From Paenibacillus_V sp046244365 (lineage in GTDB: Bacteria > Bacillota > Bacilli > Paenibacillales > NBRC-103111): 64,000 bases of DNA. The notes under the pieces are model-generated. The model saw only the letters and a list, made by a program, of their open reading frames with translations, was not told the origin of the DNA and searched no databases. The stretch covers positions 3,782,001 through 3,846,000 of the forward strand of contig NZ_CP176395.1 in the NCBI RefSeq assembly GCF_046244365.1. Direction: 5' to 3'. The translations under genes and the position numbers were made by a program. Positions 17,105-25,731 of the stretch are shown here, piece by piece. Position 1 is the stretch's first letter. Each line of letters opens with the position of its first letter.

Positions 17105-18607
17105 TTATAATAGCGAGGTTACGAACTTCACCTCCGGAAAGCGGCTATCCGGTCCTTTCATTAAGATTCCGCCTTGATTTTTCAGATACATATCGAAGAA
17201 ATCCAGCATATAGGCATTGATAACGGAGTTCGCTCTTTCGGGCGCAATTTTTCCTGTTATGCCCAGCAACTTGAAAATCGGAGAAATGAATTGTATGTCG
17301 GTAAAATTCAAATGCTCCGTATTGTCGATATAGAGGAATTGTCCCCCTGAAGCAACCGTTTCGCGCATCCGTTCAAGCTCTAACTTTTTGTCTTCCGTTA
17401 CTTGATCCATCCACTCTCTTGTGTTGCCCATACGTTTAAGCTCTGCCTCCGTGTAGGCGTGGTTATCCATCACCATCTTTAATCTTTCGAATTCGCTTTC
17501 CGAGTTCATGAACAAAAACGGCTTTCGAAGACCCTCTCTGTCACGCAGTCGATAAAGCCCTCCATCCAAGTCTATTCCAACCGCGATTCGCGGATCATAA
17601 GAAGCGTCATAGGCCGTCGCTCCGCCGATGGAATGACCGAACACCCCGACATGACCGAGATCAATCCTCCCTTTTAGATGACTTGGAATCTGCCCCGATT
17701 GGATGAGCTCGAATTCGTCCAGCGCAAACGCCACATCGTCGGTTAAAACTTTTCCCAACTTGTCGCGATTACCGCTTTCCGTCCGGTAATCATGGTCGGG
17801 CGAGAATAAGTCGTTGGTTGTGCTGGTCGTGATTCGACCGTCCGGAAACTCGGTTGCAAATGTATTGTAGGTGTGGTCGATCACTGCCACGATATATCCG
17901 TGACTCGCGAGATTTTCGGCTTGCGCCGTATGGAGGAACCTGGAAGAGCCGAAGCCGGGATTCGCAAGGATCAGCGGGTATGAAGTCTGTGCCGAAGAGA
18001 CTTCGGCCCCCGTATAAGCATGACTGGATAAGTACTTCAGGTGTTGAAAAGTAAACCCGGGAAGGCCATAGTTCGTGGCCATATAACGTAAAATCCGGGT
18101 ATCGGGAATAAAAGGAGCGTACTTGCCGGTGCCAGCTTGAGCCGGATACCATACCTGAACCATCAATTCTCTCTTACCATCTCTGGCTTCGTCGAAAATC
18201 TCTTCCCTATTTGTGTCCACGAAATGAAAAGTTTGCGTTCCTACCTTAAATTCGCCTGCCGGTTCAGGTAGTTTAAATACAGGAAAAGCATACATGAGAC
18301 CCGCTGTTACGACCAGCATTATCGCTATAGCGGTATAAGCTGAACCCAACGTGAATCGTGGGATTTTTTTTTGGCCGTTTTTTTTAAAATAGCTATAACC
18401 TGAAATGGCTAAAAAAATGATCGTTATGCAATATGGGAAAAATAGCTGAACTCTGTTTTCTTCCACCGTCCAATGAATGACCAGTAAAAGTGTGGCGATC
18501 CCGCTTGCAACGAATACTGGAATTCTACGCCGTCCTTTTTTTAATAGGACTGTTAATGCAAACAAGCCGATGTTTGACAAAAAAAGCAACAGTTCAAACA
18601 GCCTCAT
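17105..18607 (-). CDS. Membrane-anchored PAF-acetylhydrolase-like alpha/beta hydrolase
   Basis: A 500-residue protein. The first ~115 residues hold about four hydrophobic helices; the remainder is an alpha/beta hydrolase like platelet-activating-factor acetylhydrolase/dienelactone hydrolase. The nucleophile elbow is GHSIGG, in GVFGHSIGGATAYDAS, preceded by ANPGFGSSRFLHTAQA, the oxyanion region. The acid is probably Asp in GIDLDGG and the base His in NTEHLNFTD. The start is the ATG at 18607 with AAAAGGAGAATCGAG, not the upstream ATG at 18649. The membrane segments suggest the catalytic domain faces outward, acting on lipids or esters. The gene lies next to IS debris and a broken response regulator, in a patchy region. 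Confidence 0.85.
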   Translation of the reverse strand: MRLFELLLFLSNIGLFALTVLLKKGRRRIPVFVASGIATLLLVIHWTVEENRVQLFFPYCITIIFLAISGYSYFKKNGQKKIPRFTLGSAYTAIAIMLVVTAGLMYAFPVFKLPEPAGEFKVGTQTFHFVDTNREEIFDEARDGKRELMVQVWYPAQAGTGKYAPFIPDTRILRYMATNYGLPGFTFQHLKYLSSHAYTGAEVSSAQTSYPLILANPGFGSSRFLHTAQAENLASHGYIVAVIDHTYNTFATEFPDGRITTSTTNDLFSPDHDYRTESGNRDKLGKVLTDDVAFALDEFELIQSGQIPSHLKGRIDLGHVGVFGHSIGGATAYDASYDPRIAVGIDLDGGLYRLRDREGLRKPFLFMNSESEFERLKMVMDNHAYTEAELKRMGNTREWMDQVTEDKKLELERMRETVASGGQFLYIDNTEHLNFTDIQFISPIFKLLGITGKIAPERANSVINAYMLDFFDMYLKNQGGILMKGPDSRFPEVKFVTSLL

Positions 18608-18760
18608 CTCGATTCTCCTTTTAAAAAATTCTATTTTCGTTTTTTCCAATCTTATCCTGCCAGGCTGGCCTAAGCTATCGATTTGCCTTACATCTACCTT
18701 ACAAGTTTGTAATTCGATCTTGCGGTATTGGAGGACTCGTAAAACGGTTTCTTTTCAGCC

Positions 18761-18788
18761 TTGAAAGAGTGCCGCTTCAGGTTATAAT
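18761..18788 (+). promoter_or_regulatory. Promoter driving the response-regulator remnant
   Basis: TTGAAA, a 16-base spacer and TATAAT, about 120 bases before the response-regulator stump. It is a good sigma-A match and points away from the hydrolase gene. Confidence 0.55.
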
Positions 18789-18905
18789 AGCTTACAACGG
18801 AACCTAATCCAGCCTATTCAAACCATTGAAACACAGTAATTTCCAATCGCTCTTTGGCGAAGGCATGCTGGTGTTTTTTTTAAATCAGTAAAGGGGCCAA
18901 GTCCT

Positions 18906-19118
18906 TTGTTTAGTATCCTGATTGTAGAAGACGATCTTAAGCTGGCGCAGCTGCTTCAATCATATATGGAGAAAACGCATAATGGTTACCAAGGACGCCG
19001 CAAGGCGTTTTTCGTATTATCAGGGCAGCCGGGTTTTCTGGCTAGCCTTTTTTTACTGAGTGCCATTCCATTGGCGACTGTAAGGAGAACGCGTTGGTTG
19101 GTTTGGAAAGAAAGTTAA
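18906..19118 (+). pseudogene. Truncated response-regulator stump
   Basis: From a TTG with AAAGGGGCCAAGTCC upstream, the frame encodes FSILIVEDDLKLAQLLQSYM, the first beta strand, acidic pocket (Glu-Asp-Asp) and helix 1 of an OmpR-type receiver domain. After about 23 residues the similarity ends and the frame runs 47 codons through unrelated sequence. The phosphoacceptor Asp, the rest of the receiver and the DNA-binding domain are missing. A small hairpin (GACGCC GCAA GGCGT then TTTTT, 18993-19012) lies just after the break. The likely history is deletion of most of a two-component operon whose promoter survives. Confidence 0.7.
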
Positions 19119-19161
19119 TCCGGAGTAGGGTAAGGGCTGCTCTTACTTGTGAGTCGTCAGA

Positions 19162-19347
19162 TGTTGTAGATTTTACAACATTTTAGCGCCAGAAAAGGGC
19201 TGGATGGATGAAGTGTTGTAAATTTTGCAACAAAATCGCAGTATAAGGGTCGAAAAGAGCTGTTATTTATAGGAAATGCTGCATTTCATACAACATTTGG
19301 CTGCTTTGGAAAGGGAAAGTGCTGAATATGTTGTATTTTTTACAACA
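19162..19347. repeat. Four spaced TGTTGTA-N5-TACAACA palindromes
   Basis: Four 19-base inverted repeats at 19162-19180, 19214-19232, 19277-19295 and 19329-19347, all of the pattern TGTTGTA, five bases, TACAACA with one to three changes in copies 2 and 3. Start-to-start distances are 52, 63 and 52. The spacers are related too (GAAAAGGGCTG, GAAAAGAGCTG, AAAGGGAAAGTGCTG). The region lies in the gap 19119-19594, which has no gene otherwise. Confidence 0.8.
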
Positions 19348-19594
19348 CTATGAATCGAGACGCCGGTGTGCAACGTCGGGAGGAACTCTGAAGCAATTCT
19401 CAATGTAGATGAAGATTACGAATCATGATCGCTTCGAATAATCGTTGATTGAAATAAAAATAGCTTGTAGCAAAGCCGATGAGAGTATAATAATGGAAAT
19501 GAGATTGAAGAAGGTAAAAAGTCACATTCTATGTCAATAGGGGCATTTTCGCGTTGATTTGCCATGGTTTTCATCGATGGAGTGAAGTGAATGT

Positions 19595-20044
19595 ATGGTA
19601 GTTAAATGGTCCACTGACGATAACGAAGAGGAACGGAGAAAAACGATTGCGAAGTCGGTTTCGGTAGTTCTAGTGGTATTTCTAGCGTTAGTTTTGGCGT
19701 TTTTTTCTCTTGGGATGTTTAGGTTGTATTCCGTCATTACTAAAGCGACTGATAAGCTTTGCGGAAATGACGTTCTGAAACGAATGGAACAATCGGATAC
19801 CCGGAATGATTTGGTTTACTTCAGGCGGGATTGCGGGGCTACAACGGGCTTTAGTTATCATATGTCCCTTGTTAAACGCGGTCATTCGCTGCCGAACGAA
19901 GCGGGAAATTTATTCCGCTCAAATTCGGCATTTCATGCCTTTTGGATAAATGAGAAAACGATTGGGGTAAATAGCGGTGGAGGGGATGCGTTCAAAAAGC
20001 GTAAGGCCTATAAGGGCGTTCGTATCCAATATGACGGAAAGTGA
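19595..20044 (+). CDS. Small single-span membrane protein (DUF5412-like)
   Basis: A 149-residue protein with a charged N terminus, one strong transmembrane helix (about residues 22-44) and an outer domain of about 100 residues. The conserved-looking pieces are CGNDVLKRM, FRRDCGATTGFSYHMSLV and HAFWINEKTIGVN. The RDCGATTGFS stretch is reminiscent of the uncharacterised DUF5412 proteins of bacilli; this is a judgement by eye. Two Cys residues (in KLCGND and RDCGAT) could form a disulfide if the domain is outside. The ATG follows GGAGTGAAGTGAATGT. Base composition is AT-richer than that of the flanking conserved genes. Function is unknown. Confidence 0.65.
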   Translation: MVVKWSTDDNEEERRKTIAKSVSVVLVVFLALVLAFFSLGMFRLYSVITKATDKLCGNDVLKRMEQSDTRNDLVYFRRDCGATTGFSYHMSLVKRGHSLPNEAGNLFRSNSAFHAFWINEKTIGVNSGGGDAFKKRKAYKGVRIQYDGK

Positions 20045-20083
20045 GAGTGAGTTCGAACTTCAAATCATAAGGAGGTAGAGCAG

Positions 20084-20479
20084 ATGATCGAATGTCCTTG
20101 GTGCAGCAAGCAGGTTACCTTAGTCGATCATATTTGCCCCGTATGTAAGCATGAGGTTTTGCCCGAACATATCGACAAGGCAAATGCAGACGCCGATAAC
20201 GAATCGACTGCTTACGAGACGGTTTATGAGGAGCTCAGTATCGAAGAAATACTAGCCAGTCGGTTTACATGCGCGAAATGCAAACATGACGAATGCCATA
20301 TTAAAGAAGTGGCCATGAGCGGTACGGGATTAAGCAAAATTTTCGACATCGAGCATAACCACTTTTTATTCGTTTCCTGTATGAACTGCGGGTTTGTCGA
20401 GATCTATAATCCGGATATTTTATCAGGGAAAAAATCGGGCAGCTTAGGCACGGTATTGGATATTTTATTCGGAAGTTGA
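20084..20479 (+). CDS. Zinc-ribbon protein of unknown function
   Basis: A 131-residue protein with two zinc-ribbon-like modules: CPWCSKQ with CPVCKHE at residues 4-24, and CAKCKHDEC near 67 with CMNCGF near 108, the latter pair being about 40 residues apart and forming a rubredoxin-knuckle pair. The linker between is acidic. No catalytic motif is present, so a nucleic-acid-binding or protein-binding role is the usual guess for this type. The ribosome site ATAAGGAGGTAGAGCAG is strong. It follows the DUF5412-like gene by 39 bases and is probably co-transcribed. Confidence 0.75.
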   Translation: MIECPWCSKQVTLVDHICPVCKHEVLPEHIDKANADADNESTAYETVYEELSIEEILASRFTCAKCKHDECHIKEVAMSGTGLSKIFDIEHNHFLFVSCMNCGFVEIYNPDILSGKKSGSLGTVLDILFGS

Positions 20480-20758
20480 GTGAAGCGGGAGGATTCTGAA
20501 TGAAACAAGCGGGCTGCGCATCGAGGAAATAAGAATGAAAGGTGAAGAAATGGAGATCGTCGCAATCATATCTCTTTTGATATCCATTACTTGCGGATTG
20601 GTTACGGTGCGACCTTATGGAGCAAGTGGAAAAGCATGCCGATGAGTAACATGCACGGTAAAGTACTTTAGCTTAGATATAAGTATTAAGTTTACGTCGA
20701 GGGTCTATATTAAAAAAATCGTACAGGAAAGATAGTTCATAGAAAGGGTTTCTGATTA

Positions 20759-20977
20759 GTGGAAATAGAATCGTTATTCGAGAGTGGCGAGCCTACCCTG
20801 AAAGAATTGTTCGCAGAAATTAAAGAACGATATGACACTCAAGGATGTTATCCTTTCCCGTATGAGGATTTTAGACAGCTTCAGTCGAATTACCGGAAAC
20901 GGCAAAAACGAAGGGAGACGCGTTTCGACGAGTCTCCCTCCGTGCTTACTTCCGCAAGTCCTCCATCCGCTGCTTAA
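20759..20977 (+). CDS. Short uncharacterised ORF, possibly truncated
   Basis: A 72-codon frame from a GTG (MEIESLFESGEPTLKELFAE...). The first 50 residues look like a plausible amphipathic, charged protein; the rest runs through the terminator of the convergent ABC-F gene and looks non-coding. The ribosome site (AAGGG, 13 bases away) is weak. It may be the 5' end of a gene cut off by rearrangement. Between 20480 and 20758 I see only a fragmentary small-membrane-peptide frame (from 20535). Confidence 0.3.
   Translation: MEIESLFESGEPTLKELFAEIKERYDTQGCYPFPYEDFRQLQSNYRKRQKRRETRFDESPSVLTSASPPSAA
20903..20939 (-). terminator. Terminator of the ABC-F gene
   Basis: On the minus strand the stem AGGGAGACTC/GCGTCTCCCT is followed by TCGTTTTTG, right after the ABC-F stop at 20946. 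Confidence 0.75.
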
Positions 20978-22823
20978 CGTTTTCCATCTCTTCTTGCACC
21001 GTTCTAACCTGAGTCAACAGCCGATCATATTCCTCTTGACCAGACCCTGTTTCTTTGCTCATAAGCGTGTTGAAGGTCAGCTCCAGCCGCTGCAAATCGT
21101 TAACGAGCGACTGAAGCTCCGGAGAGACCGGGCCATTCGCCGCGTTCCGCTCAATAAATTCCCGGTAGGCGCCTTCATACAGCGTGACGGTACCGCCGTC
21201 TAACAGGACGATACGCGTAGCCAGCTTGTCGATCAAATACCGGTCATGGGACACTAGGACGATCGTGCCGGGGAAGCTTTGGAACGCTTCCTCCATCCGT
21301 TCGCGGGTGTCGACGTCGAGGTAATTCGTCGGTTCGTCGAGCACGAGCAGGTTGGCGCCGCTAAAATACAGCTTGATGAAGGCGAGCCGGCATTTTTCGC
21401 CCATGCTCATCGTTTCCGGCTTCTTAAACGCATCGTCGCGCGAAAAGAGAAAGCAGCCGAGTATCGTGCGGGCATGCGACTGGGTCATGCCGGGCAGACC
21501 AAGCAGCTGGTCGAGTGCGGACTCCCCGGTTTCCAGCTGCTCGAGCTCCTGCGAGAAGTAGCCTGGTTTCACTTGCGGGTTACGGATCACCGTTCCGGAG
21601 TCCGGCTGCAGCATACCTAGGAGCAGCTTGAGCAGCGTCGTTTTGCCCGCGCCGTTCGGGCCGATAACCGCCACGCGGTCGCCACGCCGTACGCTAAGCG
21701 AAACATCGCTTAACAGCTTGGGTTCCTCGCCGTAACCGAACGATATTCGCTCCGCTTGAAGCAGCGTATTCGCGGTTATCGCGTCCTGCCCGAAATGGAC
21801 ATGGACGCTCGGACCTTGCCGCGGCTTTTCTACCCGGTTTTCCTCAAGGCGCTCCAGCGCCTTTTCCTTCGCATGGAAGCGCGATACGTTCTTGCCTGCT
21901 CTCGCTTGCCAAAAACCTTTGGTGGCAGGATCTTCGACCTTGGCCGCATCGCGGTGCGCGACTTGAAACCACTGCTTATAGCGCTGAATGGCGGCAAGCA
22001 GATCCGCCTTTTCCTGCTCCTGCTTCCGGAACAGCCCCTCTTGGGTCTGCAGCTCAAGCTGCTTTTGCTTGCGGTAGGCCGTGTAGCCTCCGGTATATCG
22101 TTTGCTTCCGGACGGCGTGATCTCATAAATAGCGTGGGCAACCCGGTCGAGAAATGCGCGATCATGGGAGACGAGCAGAACGGCGCCTGCATACGTTTGC
22201 AGCCACCGTTCCAGCCAGTCGAGCGTTTCGCGGTCGAGATGGTTCGTCGGTTCGTCCAGCACAAGTACCTTCGGCTCGGCGACGATCAGTCTGGCGATTT
22301 GCGCCTTCGTTTTTTGTCCGCCGCTAAGCTGAGCGAACGGCTCGAGCCATAGATAGGGCTCCAGCTTGAGCCGCTGCATGCTTTTCTCCGCTTTCGTCTC
22401 CCAATCGTAGCCGTCCAACGCAAGAAAGGCTTCGAATGCTTGCGCATATCGCTCCATCCAAGAAGCGGACTCCTCCGCCGTCAGCGATCCGTCGCCCAAC
22501 TTCGTTTGGGACGTCTGCAGGGCGGTTCTTGCTTCCGCGAGCTCCGGCTTTCCCCCAAGCACGAATTCCAGCGTCGATAACTGCGGTTCGGCGGTCATAT
22601 GCTGATCCAGCCAGCCCCAGTCCTCCAGCGGCACCCGCCGTTCGATCGTACCCGAATCGAGCGTCATTTTTCCGAGCAGAGCCAGCAATATAGTCGTTTT
22701 GCCGACGCCGTTCGGCCCGAAGAGGGCGATATGCTCGCCGGCGTACATTTCCATGTCTATTTGCTGAAAAAGAGGCATTCCGTTCCATTCCTTGGAAAGG
22801 CCTTTTGCTTTAACTATTGTCAT
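20946..22823 (-). CDS. ABC-F family ATPase (ribosome-associated)
   Basis: A 625-residue protein with two ABC ATPase domains and no membrane segment. The first has Walker A GPNGVGKTT near residue 34 and signature LSGGQKTKAQIARL; the second has GPNGAGKTT and MSMGEKCRLAF, where the canonical LSGGE is altered. Both Walker B boxes end LVLDEPTNHLD and LVLDEPTNYLD, and both H-loops are SHDR. Between them is the charged P-site tRNA interaction linker (KQKQLELQTQEGLFRKQEQE), and the C terminus is coiled coil. ABC-F proteins act on the ribosome; this could be a translation factor or an antibiotic-protection protein. The ATG at 22823 is preferred; the longer frame adds 117 unrelated residues. Confidence 0.92.
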   Translation of the reverse strand: MTIVKAKGLSKEWNGMPLFQQIDMEMYAGEHIALFGPNGVGKTTILLALLGKMTLDSGTIERRVPLEDWGWLDQHMTAEPQLSTLEFVLGGKPELAEARTALQTSQTKLGDGSLTAEESASWMERYAQAFEAFLALDGYDWETKAEKSMQRLKLEPYLWLEPFAQLSGGQKTKAQIARLIVAEPKVLVLDEPTNHLDRETLDWLERWLQTYAGAVLLVSHDRAFLDRVAHAIYEITPSGSKRYTGGYTAYRKQKQLELQTQEGLFRKQEQEKADLLAAIQRYKQWFQVAHRDAAKVEDPATKGFWQARAGKNVSRFHAKEKALERLEENRVEKPRQGPSVHVHFGQDAITANTLLQAERISFGYGEEPKLLSDVSLSVRRGDRVAVIGPNGAGKTTLLKLLLGMLQPDSGTVIRNPQVKPGYFSQELEQLETGESALDQLLGLPGMTQSHARTILGCFLFSRDDAFKKPETMSMGEKCRLAFIKLYFSGANLLVLDEPTNYLDVDTRERMEEAFQSFPGTIVLVSHDRYLIDKLATRIVLLDGGTVTLYEGAYREFIERNAANGPVSPELQSLVNDLQRLELTFNTLMSKETGSGQEEYDRLLTQVRTVQEEMENVKQRMEDLRK

Positions 22824-23266
22824 AGAGGCACCGCTCCCGATTTCCGTCATGATAGATTCCGCTCGAGCGACGGCTTCCTGCCGGCCGTTCCGGTCGTACC
22901 GGTGACTGCTTCGCGAGGGAGCGCGCAGCATCGCTTGCGGAAACAAAAAACTGCCTAACCGAAGCCGGCGGCAGCATGCGTAACGGAAATGTCGGGCCGA
23001 ACGCGGGATGCGCCTGCGAGTCGAAATAGGAGGCCGCCTGAAAAGCCGCACCGTATCCCGAAAAATGAGCGCAAAAATACCCGCAAATCCGCAACTGGAC
23101 ATAAATATCCCGTACGCGCCGCCAGCCGGCAGCTCGTTGAATGGCATGCATTCAAGTTCATTCGGAACGTTCATGTTTTAGTTGTTCATCGGATTCGTGG
23201 GTACCTCCGGTTCGTAAGATAGTGCCATTATAGCGGCAAAAGTCCGCGGACGCAAGAGGGAAACGA
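22824..23266. other. Leader/intergenic region before the ABC-F gene
   Basis: A 443-base gap with no recognisable gene. On the minus strand two short ATG-initiated frames begin near 23151-23174 and lack homology that I can see; ABC-F resistance genes often have such leader frames with attenuators, but I could not identify a terminator/antiterminator pair. The frame is open in several phases because the DNA is GC-rich. Confidence 0.3.
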
Positions 23267-24250
23267 TCAGACGTTCGCCGTCCGCCCCTCGGGACGGTGC
23301 TCCGGCTGCTCGGCAACGAGCGTGCCGTCATGCTCGCGAATCCACGTCTCGAAGCTACGCTCGCCTTCCGTCAGCCGAATGACGCGAGCTCCCGTAGGGA
23401 AATGATCGCTCCTCTTTCCATCGACATAACTGACATATTTCGTAGCGCGTCCGTAGCATAGCTTAATGCCGTGCAGCGTGCCGCAAAAGTCGTTCGCATG
23501 GTCGTGACCGACGAACGTGCCCATCACGTCTCCCATTTCGGCCATTGCCGTAAACAAGCCGGAATTGACGCGGGGGGATGCGCAAGTTCCATCGAGCCGA
23601 TGCCCGTGGCATACATGAAAATCCCAAACGTCGTTGTACTCGGGCAGCGGAATATGGAAGAAGGCGAGCGACGGCAGCGGTACGCCGCCGTTGCGGTTCG
23701 TCCATTCGCGCGACCGGGATACGTACCAGTCGATCTGATCGCGGCGTATCCAGTCATAGCCTCCGATCTTGAACGCCGGCTGCGCGTAGTCTCCGCTGTC
23801 GAGAAAATAGAGAGAAGCCGCTGCGTCACCCCGTCGGTTCAGTACGGGCAATGCGAAATTGCCGGCGCCGCTTACACCGTCGGGGTCGGGCAGGGCTACG
23901 TTGAACGGATGGCTCAGCTGCGCCTCGTGCATCTGCTTGCGGGTTACGCTGCCTTCCGAGTCGTGGTTGCCGAATACGGCTGCCCACGGAATGCCCTTTT
24001 CTTCTACGGCCGCAACCGCGTGCAAGAACGATTTCAGCGGATCTTTCGTCCGCTCGCTGGCGATGACGTCGCCGGCGAATACGACGAGGTCGGGCTTTTC
24101 GAGCTCCATGATCCGTTCCATAGTCTGTCTGGTGCAGGCGTCGAGCTGAGGCGATTCCGGATCGTAATCGAATTCGTCGATCCATTCGACATCCGAAAAT
24201 TGTACGATCGTAAAGCTGCCGTCTTCACGAAAGCGAAGAGGTTGTGCCAT
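23267..24250 (-). CDS. Calcineurin-like metallophosphoesterase
   Basis: A 327-residue phosphoesterase with all five family motifs: D in QFSDVEW near 17-23, GD in VVFAGDVIA, GNHD in AVFGNHDSEG, H in FFHIPLPEY and GHDH in FVGHDHANDF. These bind two metals and hydrolyse phosphate mono- or diesters. It resembles the cytosolic or secreted purple-acid-phosphatase-like Dcr2 proteins of Paenibacillus; no signal peptide is present. The ATG at 24250 has TGGAGGGAACAACG, so it is preferred over 24268. It is divergent from another phosphohydrolase-type gene, with a 308-base gap between. Confidence 0.92.
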   Translation of the reverse strand: MAQPLRFREDGSFTIVQFSDVEWIDEFDYDPESPQLDACTRQTMERIMELEKPDLVVFAGDVIASERTKDPLKSFLHAVAAVEEKGIPWAAVFGNHDSEGSVTRKQMHEAQLSHPFNVALPDPDGVSGAGNFALPVLNRRGDAAASLYFLDSGDYAQPAFKIGGYDWIRRDQIDWYVSRSREWTNRNGGVPLPSLAFFHIPLPEYNDVWDFHVCHGHRLDGTCASPRVNSGLFTAMAEMGDVMGTFVGHDHANDFCGTLHGIKLCYGRATKYVSYVDGKRSDHFPTGARVIRLTEGERSFETWIREHDGTLVAEQPEHRPEGRTANV

Positions 24251-24496
24251 CGTTGTTCCCTCCAACATGGTTTTTGCAGCGGAATCGCAGATTCGGCCGG
24301 TGCCCCTGATAGACCTGCAGGGACTTCCGGTTGTCCGTTCCTAATTTCGCTGTTTTTTACGGGCTAAGACCGATCGTGCCGGAATTTCGTCCATGTATTG
24401 GGCTTGCCTTTACTTTGCATTGTAACGCCGTAACCGCTCGCTGACAACGGAAAATGATGAAATAATGTGTTATGTGTTGGAATATCTTTTTTTGTG

Positions 24497-24524
24497 TTGA
24501 CACTTTGGTCGATTCCATTAAGAT
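24497..24524 (+). promoter_or_regulatory. Promoter of the alkaline-phosphatase-superfamily gene
   Basis: A perfect TTGACA -35, a 16-base spacer and TAAGAT (4 of 6), about 35 bases before the start codon region. The divergent gap 24251-24558 shows nothing else clear. Confidence 0.5.
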
Positions 24525-24558
24525 TAGAGGTAGGAAGCCATGAACTAACCGATAAGGG

Positions 24559-25395
24559 ATGATGATGATGATGATGAGCCGTATAAACCGTGTTTTAGTA
24601 CTCGGCATCGACGGGGCTGGACAATTTGCCAAGAATACCGACATACCGAACATTCGCAAGCTTTTCGAGAAAGGAGCGCTAACGTTCGAGGCGCAAACCG
24701 TTTACCCGTCGATCAGCGCGGAATGCTGGGGAGCGATGTTCCACGGCGTAAATCCGGAGAAGCATAAGCTGACGAACGAGATCGCTGCCGCCCAGGCATT
24801 CCCGGAGGATTCACCGTATCCTTCATTCATGAAGCTGGCGCGCCAGGCTTGGCCGGATTGCAAGCTGGCCGCATTCAGCGAATGGTCGCCGATCAACCGC
24901 GGCATCATCGAAGAATCCTGCAGCTTTCATGCGGTTTCGGTTTCGGTACCGGAGCTTGCCGAGCAAGCGGCCGATTATATACGGGCGAATCCGGATGTGA
25001 AGGTGCTGTACATGCAGTTCGATCACGTAGACGGAGCGGGACATAAATTCGGCTACGGCGAGGAAGGACACCTGGACTCGATCACCGAATGCGACGGCCA
25101 TATCGGCACGGTACTCCAAGCCGTCGAAGAAGCGGGGCTTATGGAAGACAGTCTCATCCTCGTGACGACGGACCACGGCGGCGGCGGGGACGGGAAGCCT
25201 CGCTCGCACGGCAGCGCAGATCCGCTCGACATGACGATTTTCTGGGGCTGCTACGGTCCTGGTATCGCACCGGGGACGAAGCTGCCAAGCGGTATTACGA
25301 TCAAGGATACGGCCGCGGTCGTCGCATATGCGCTTGGTCTTGAGGCGCCGGCCGAGTGGGAGGGCAAGGTGCCCGAAGGGCTTTTCACGGCTTAG
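24559..25395 (+). CDS. Alkaline-phosphatase-superfamily hydrolase (nucleotide pyrophosphatase/phosphodiesterase type)
   Basis: About 273-278 residues. The N-terminal metal Asp is in VLGIDGAGQ, the probable nucleophile lies in TVYPSISAECWG (Ser or Thr in the YPSIS loop), and the C-terminal metal ligands are in DHVDGAGHKFG and TTDHGGGGDGKPRSHG. That set matches the type I phosphodiesterase/nucleotide pyrophosphatase group, cytosolic here. The start lies in six consecutive ATG codons at 24559-24576 after a GATAAGGG site; initiation at any of them changes the protein only by one to five Met. A strong terminator follows. It is divergent from the metallophosphoesterase. Confidence 0.88.
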   Translation: MMMMMMSRINRVLVLGIDGAGQFAKNTDIPNIRKLFEKGALTFEAQTVYPSISAECWGAMFHGVNPEKHKLTNEIAAAQAFPEDSPYPSFMKLARQAWPDCKLAAFSEWSPINRGIIEESCSFHAVSVSVPELAEQAADYIRANPDVKVLYMQFDHVDGAGHKFGYGEEGHLDSITECDGHIGTVLQAVEEAGLMEDSLILVTTDHGGGGDGKPRSHGSADPLDMTIFWGCYGPGIAPGTKLPSGITIKDTAAVVAYALGLEAPAEWEGKVPEGLFTA

Positions 25396-25478
25396 AGCGA
25401 TTGCCGAAGGGCGGAGTCCGTCTCTCTGTAACGGCGGGCAACAGGGGTCCCGAGGGACGGACAGTGCATGAGAAAAGC

Positions 25479-25520
25479 GGAGCGCGAACTGGCGACAGTT
25501 GAGACGCTCCCTTTTTTTTT
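25479..25520 (+). terminator. Terminator before the two-component/transport cluster
   Basis: The stem has GGAGCG paired with CGCTCC and AACTG paired with CAGTT around a GCGA loop, followed by nine T. The remainder of the 25396-25731 gap shows no gene and no confident promoter. Confidence 0.85.
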
Positions 25521-25731
25521 GCCTGCATTCGTCTTTGCATCGGCCGCCCCATTAAACATTCGCCGCGAACCTTCTGGCTATCCGTACGTTAAGCTGACCT
25601 GGCATTCGGTCTTTTGTCAAAAAAGGGATTTCTCCGTGGCTTGACGAATTCTTAACTTGATCCCATTGCTACGAATATGTCATCATTGAACGAATCGAAT
25701 CGGGGCTTACTGCCATCAGGTTGACGGGGGA

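Noticed and set aside
20535..20668. Small membrane-peptide gene (MEIVAIISLLISITCGLV, then GATLWSKWKS in another frame)
   Set aside because: Two frames would have to be joined, and the sequence is too short to decide; it may be a broken small gene.
22824..23174. 117-residue N-terminal extension of the ABC-F protein
   Set aside because: No ABC-F-like content; the ATG at 22823 starts the conserved domain with a ribosome site.
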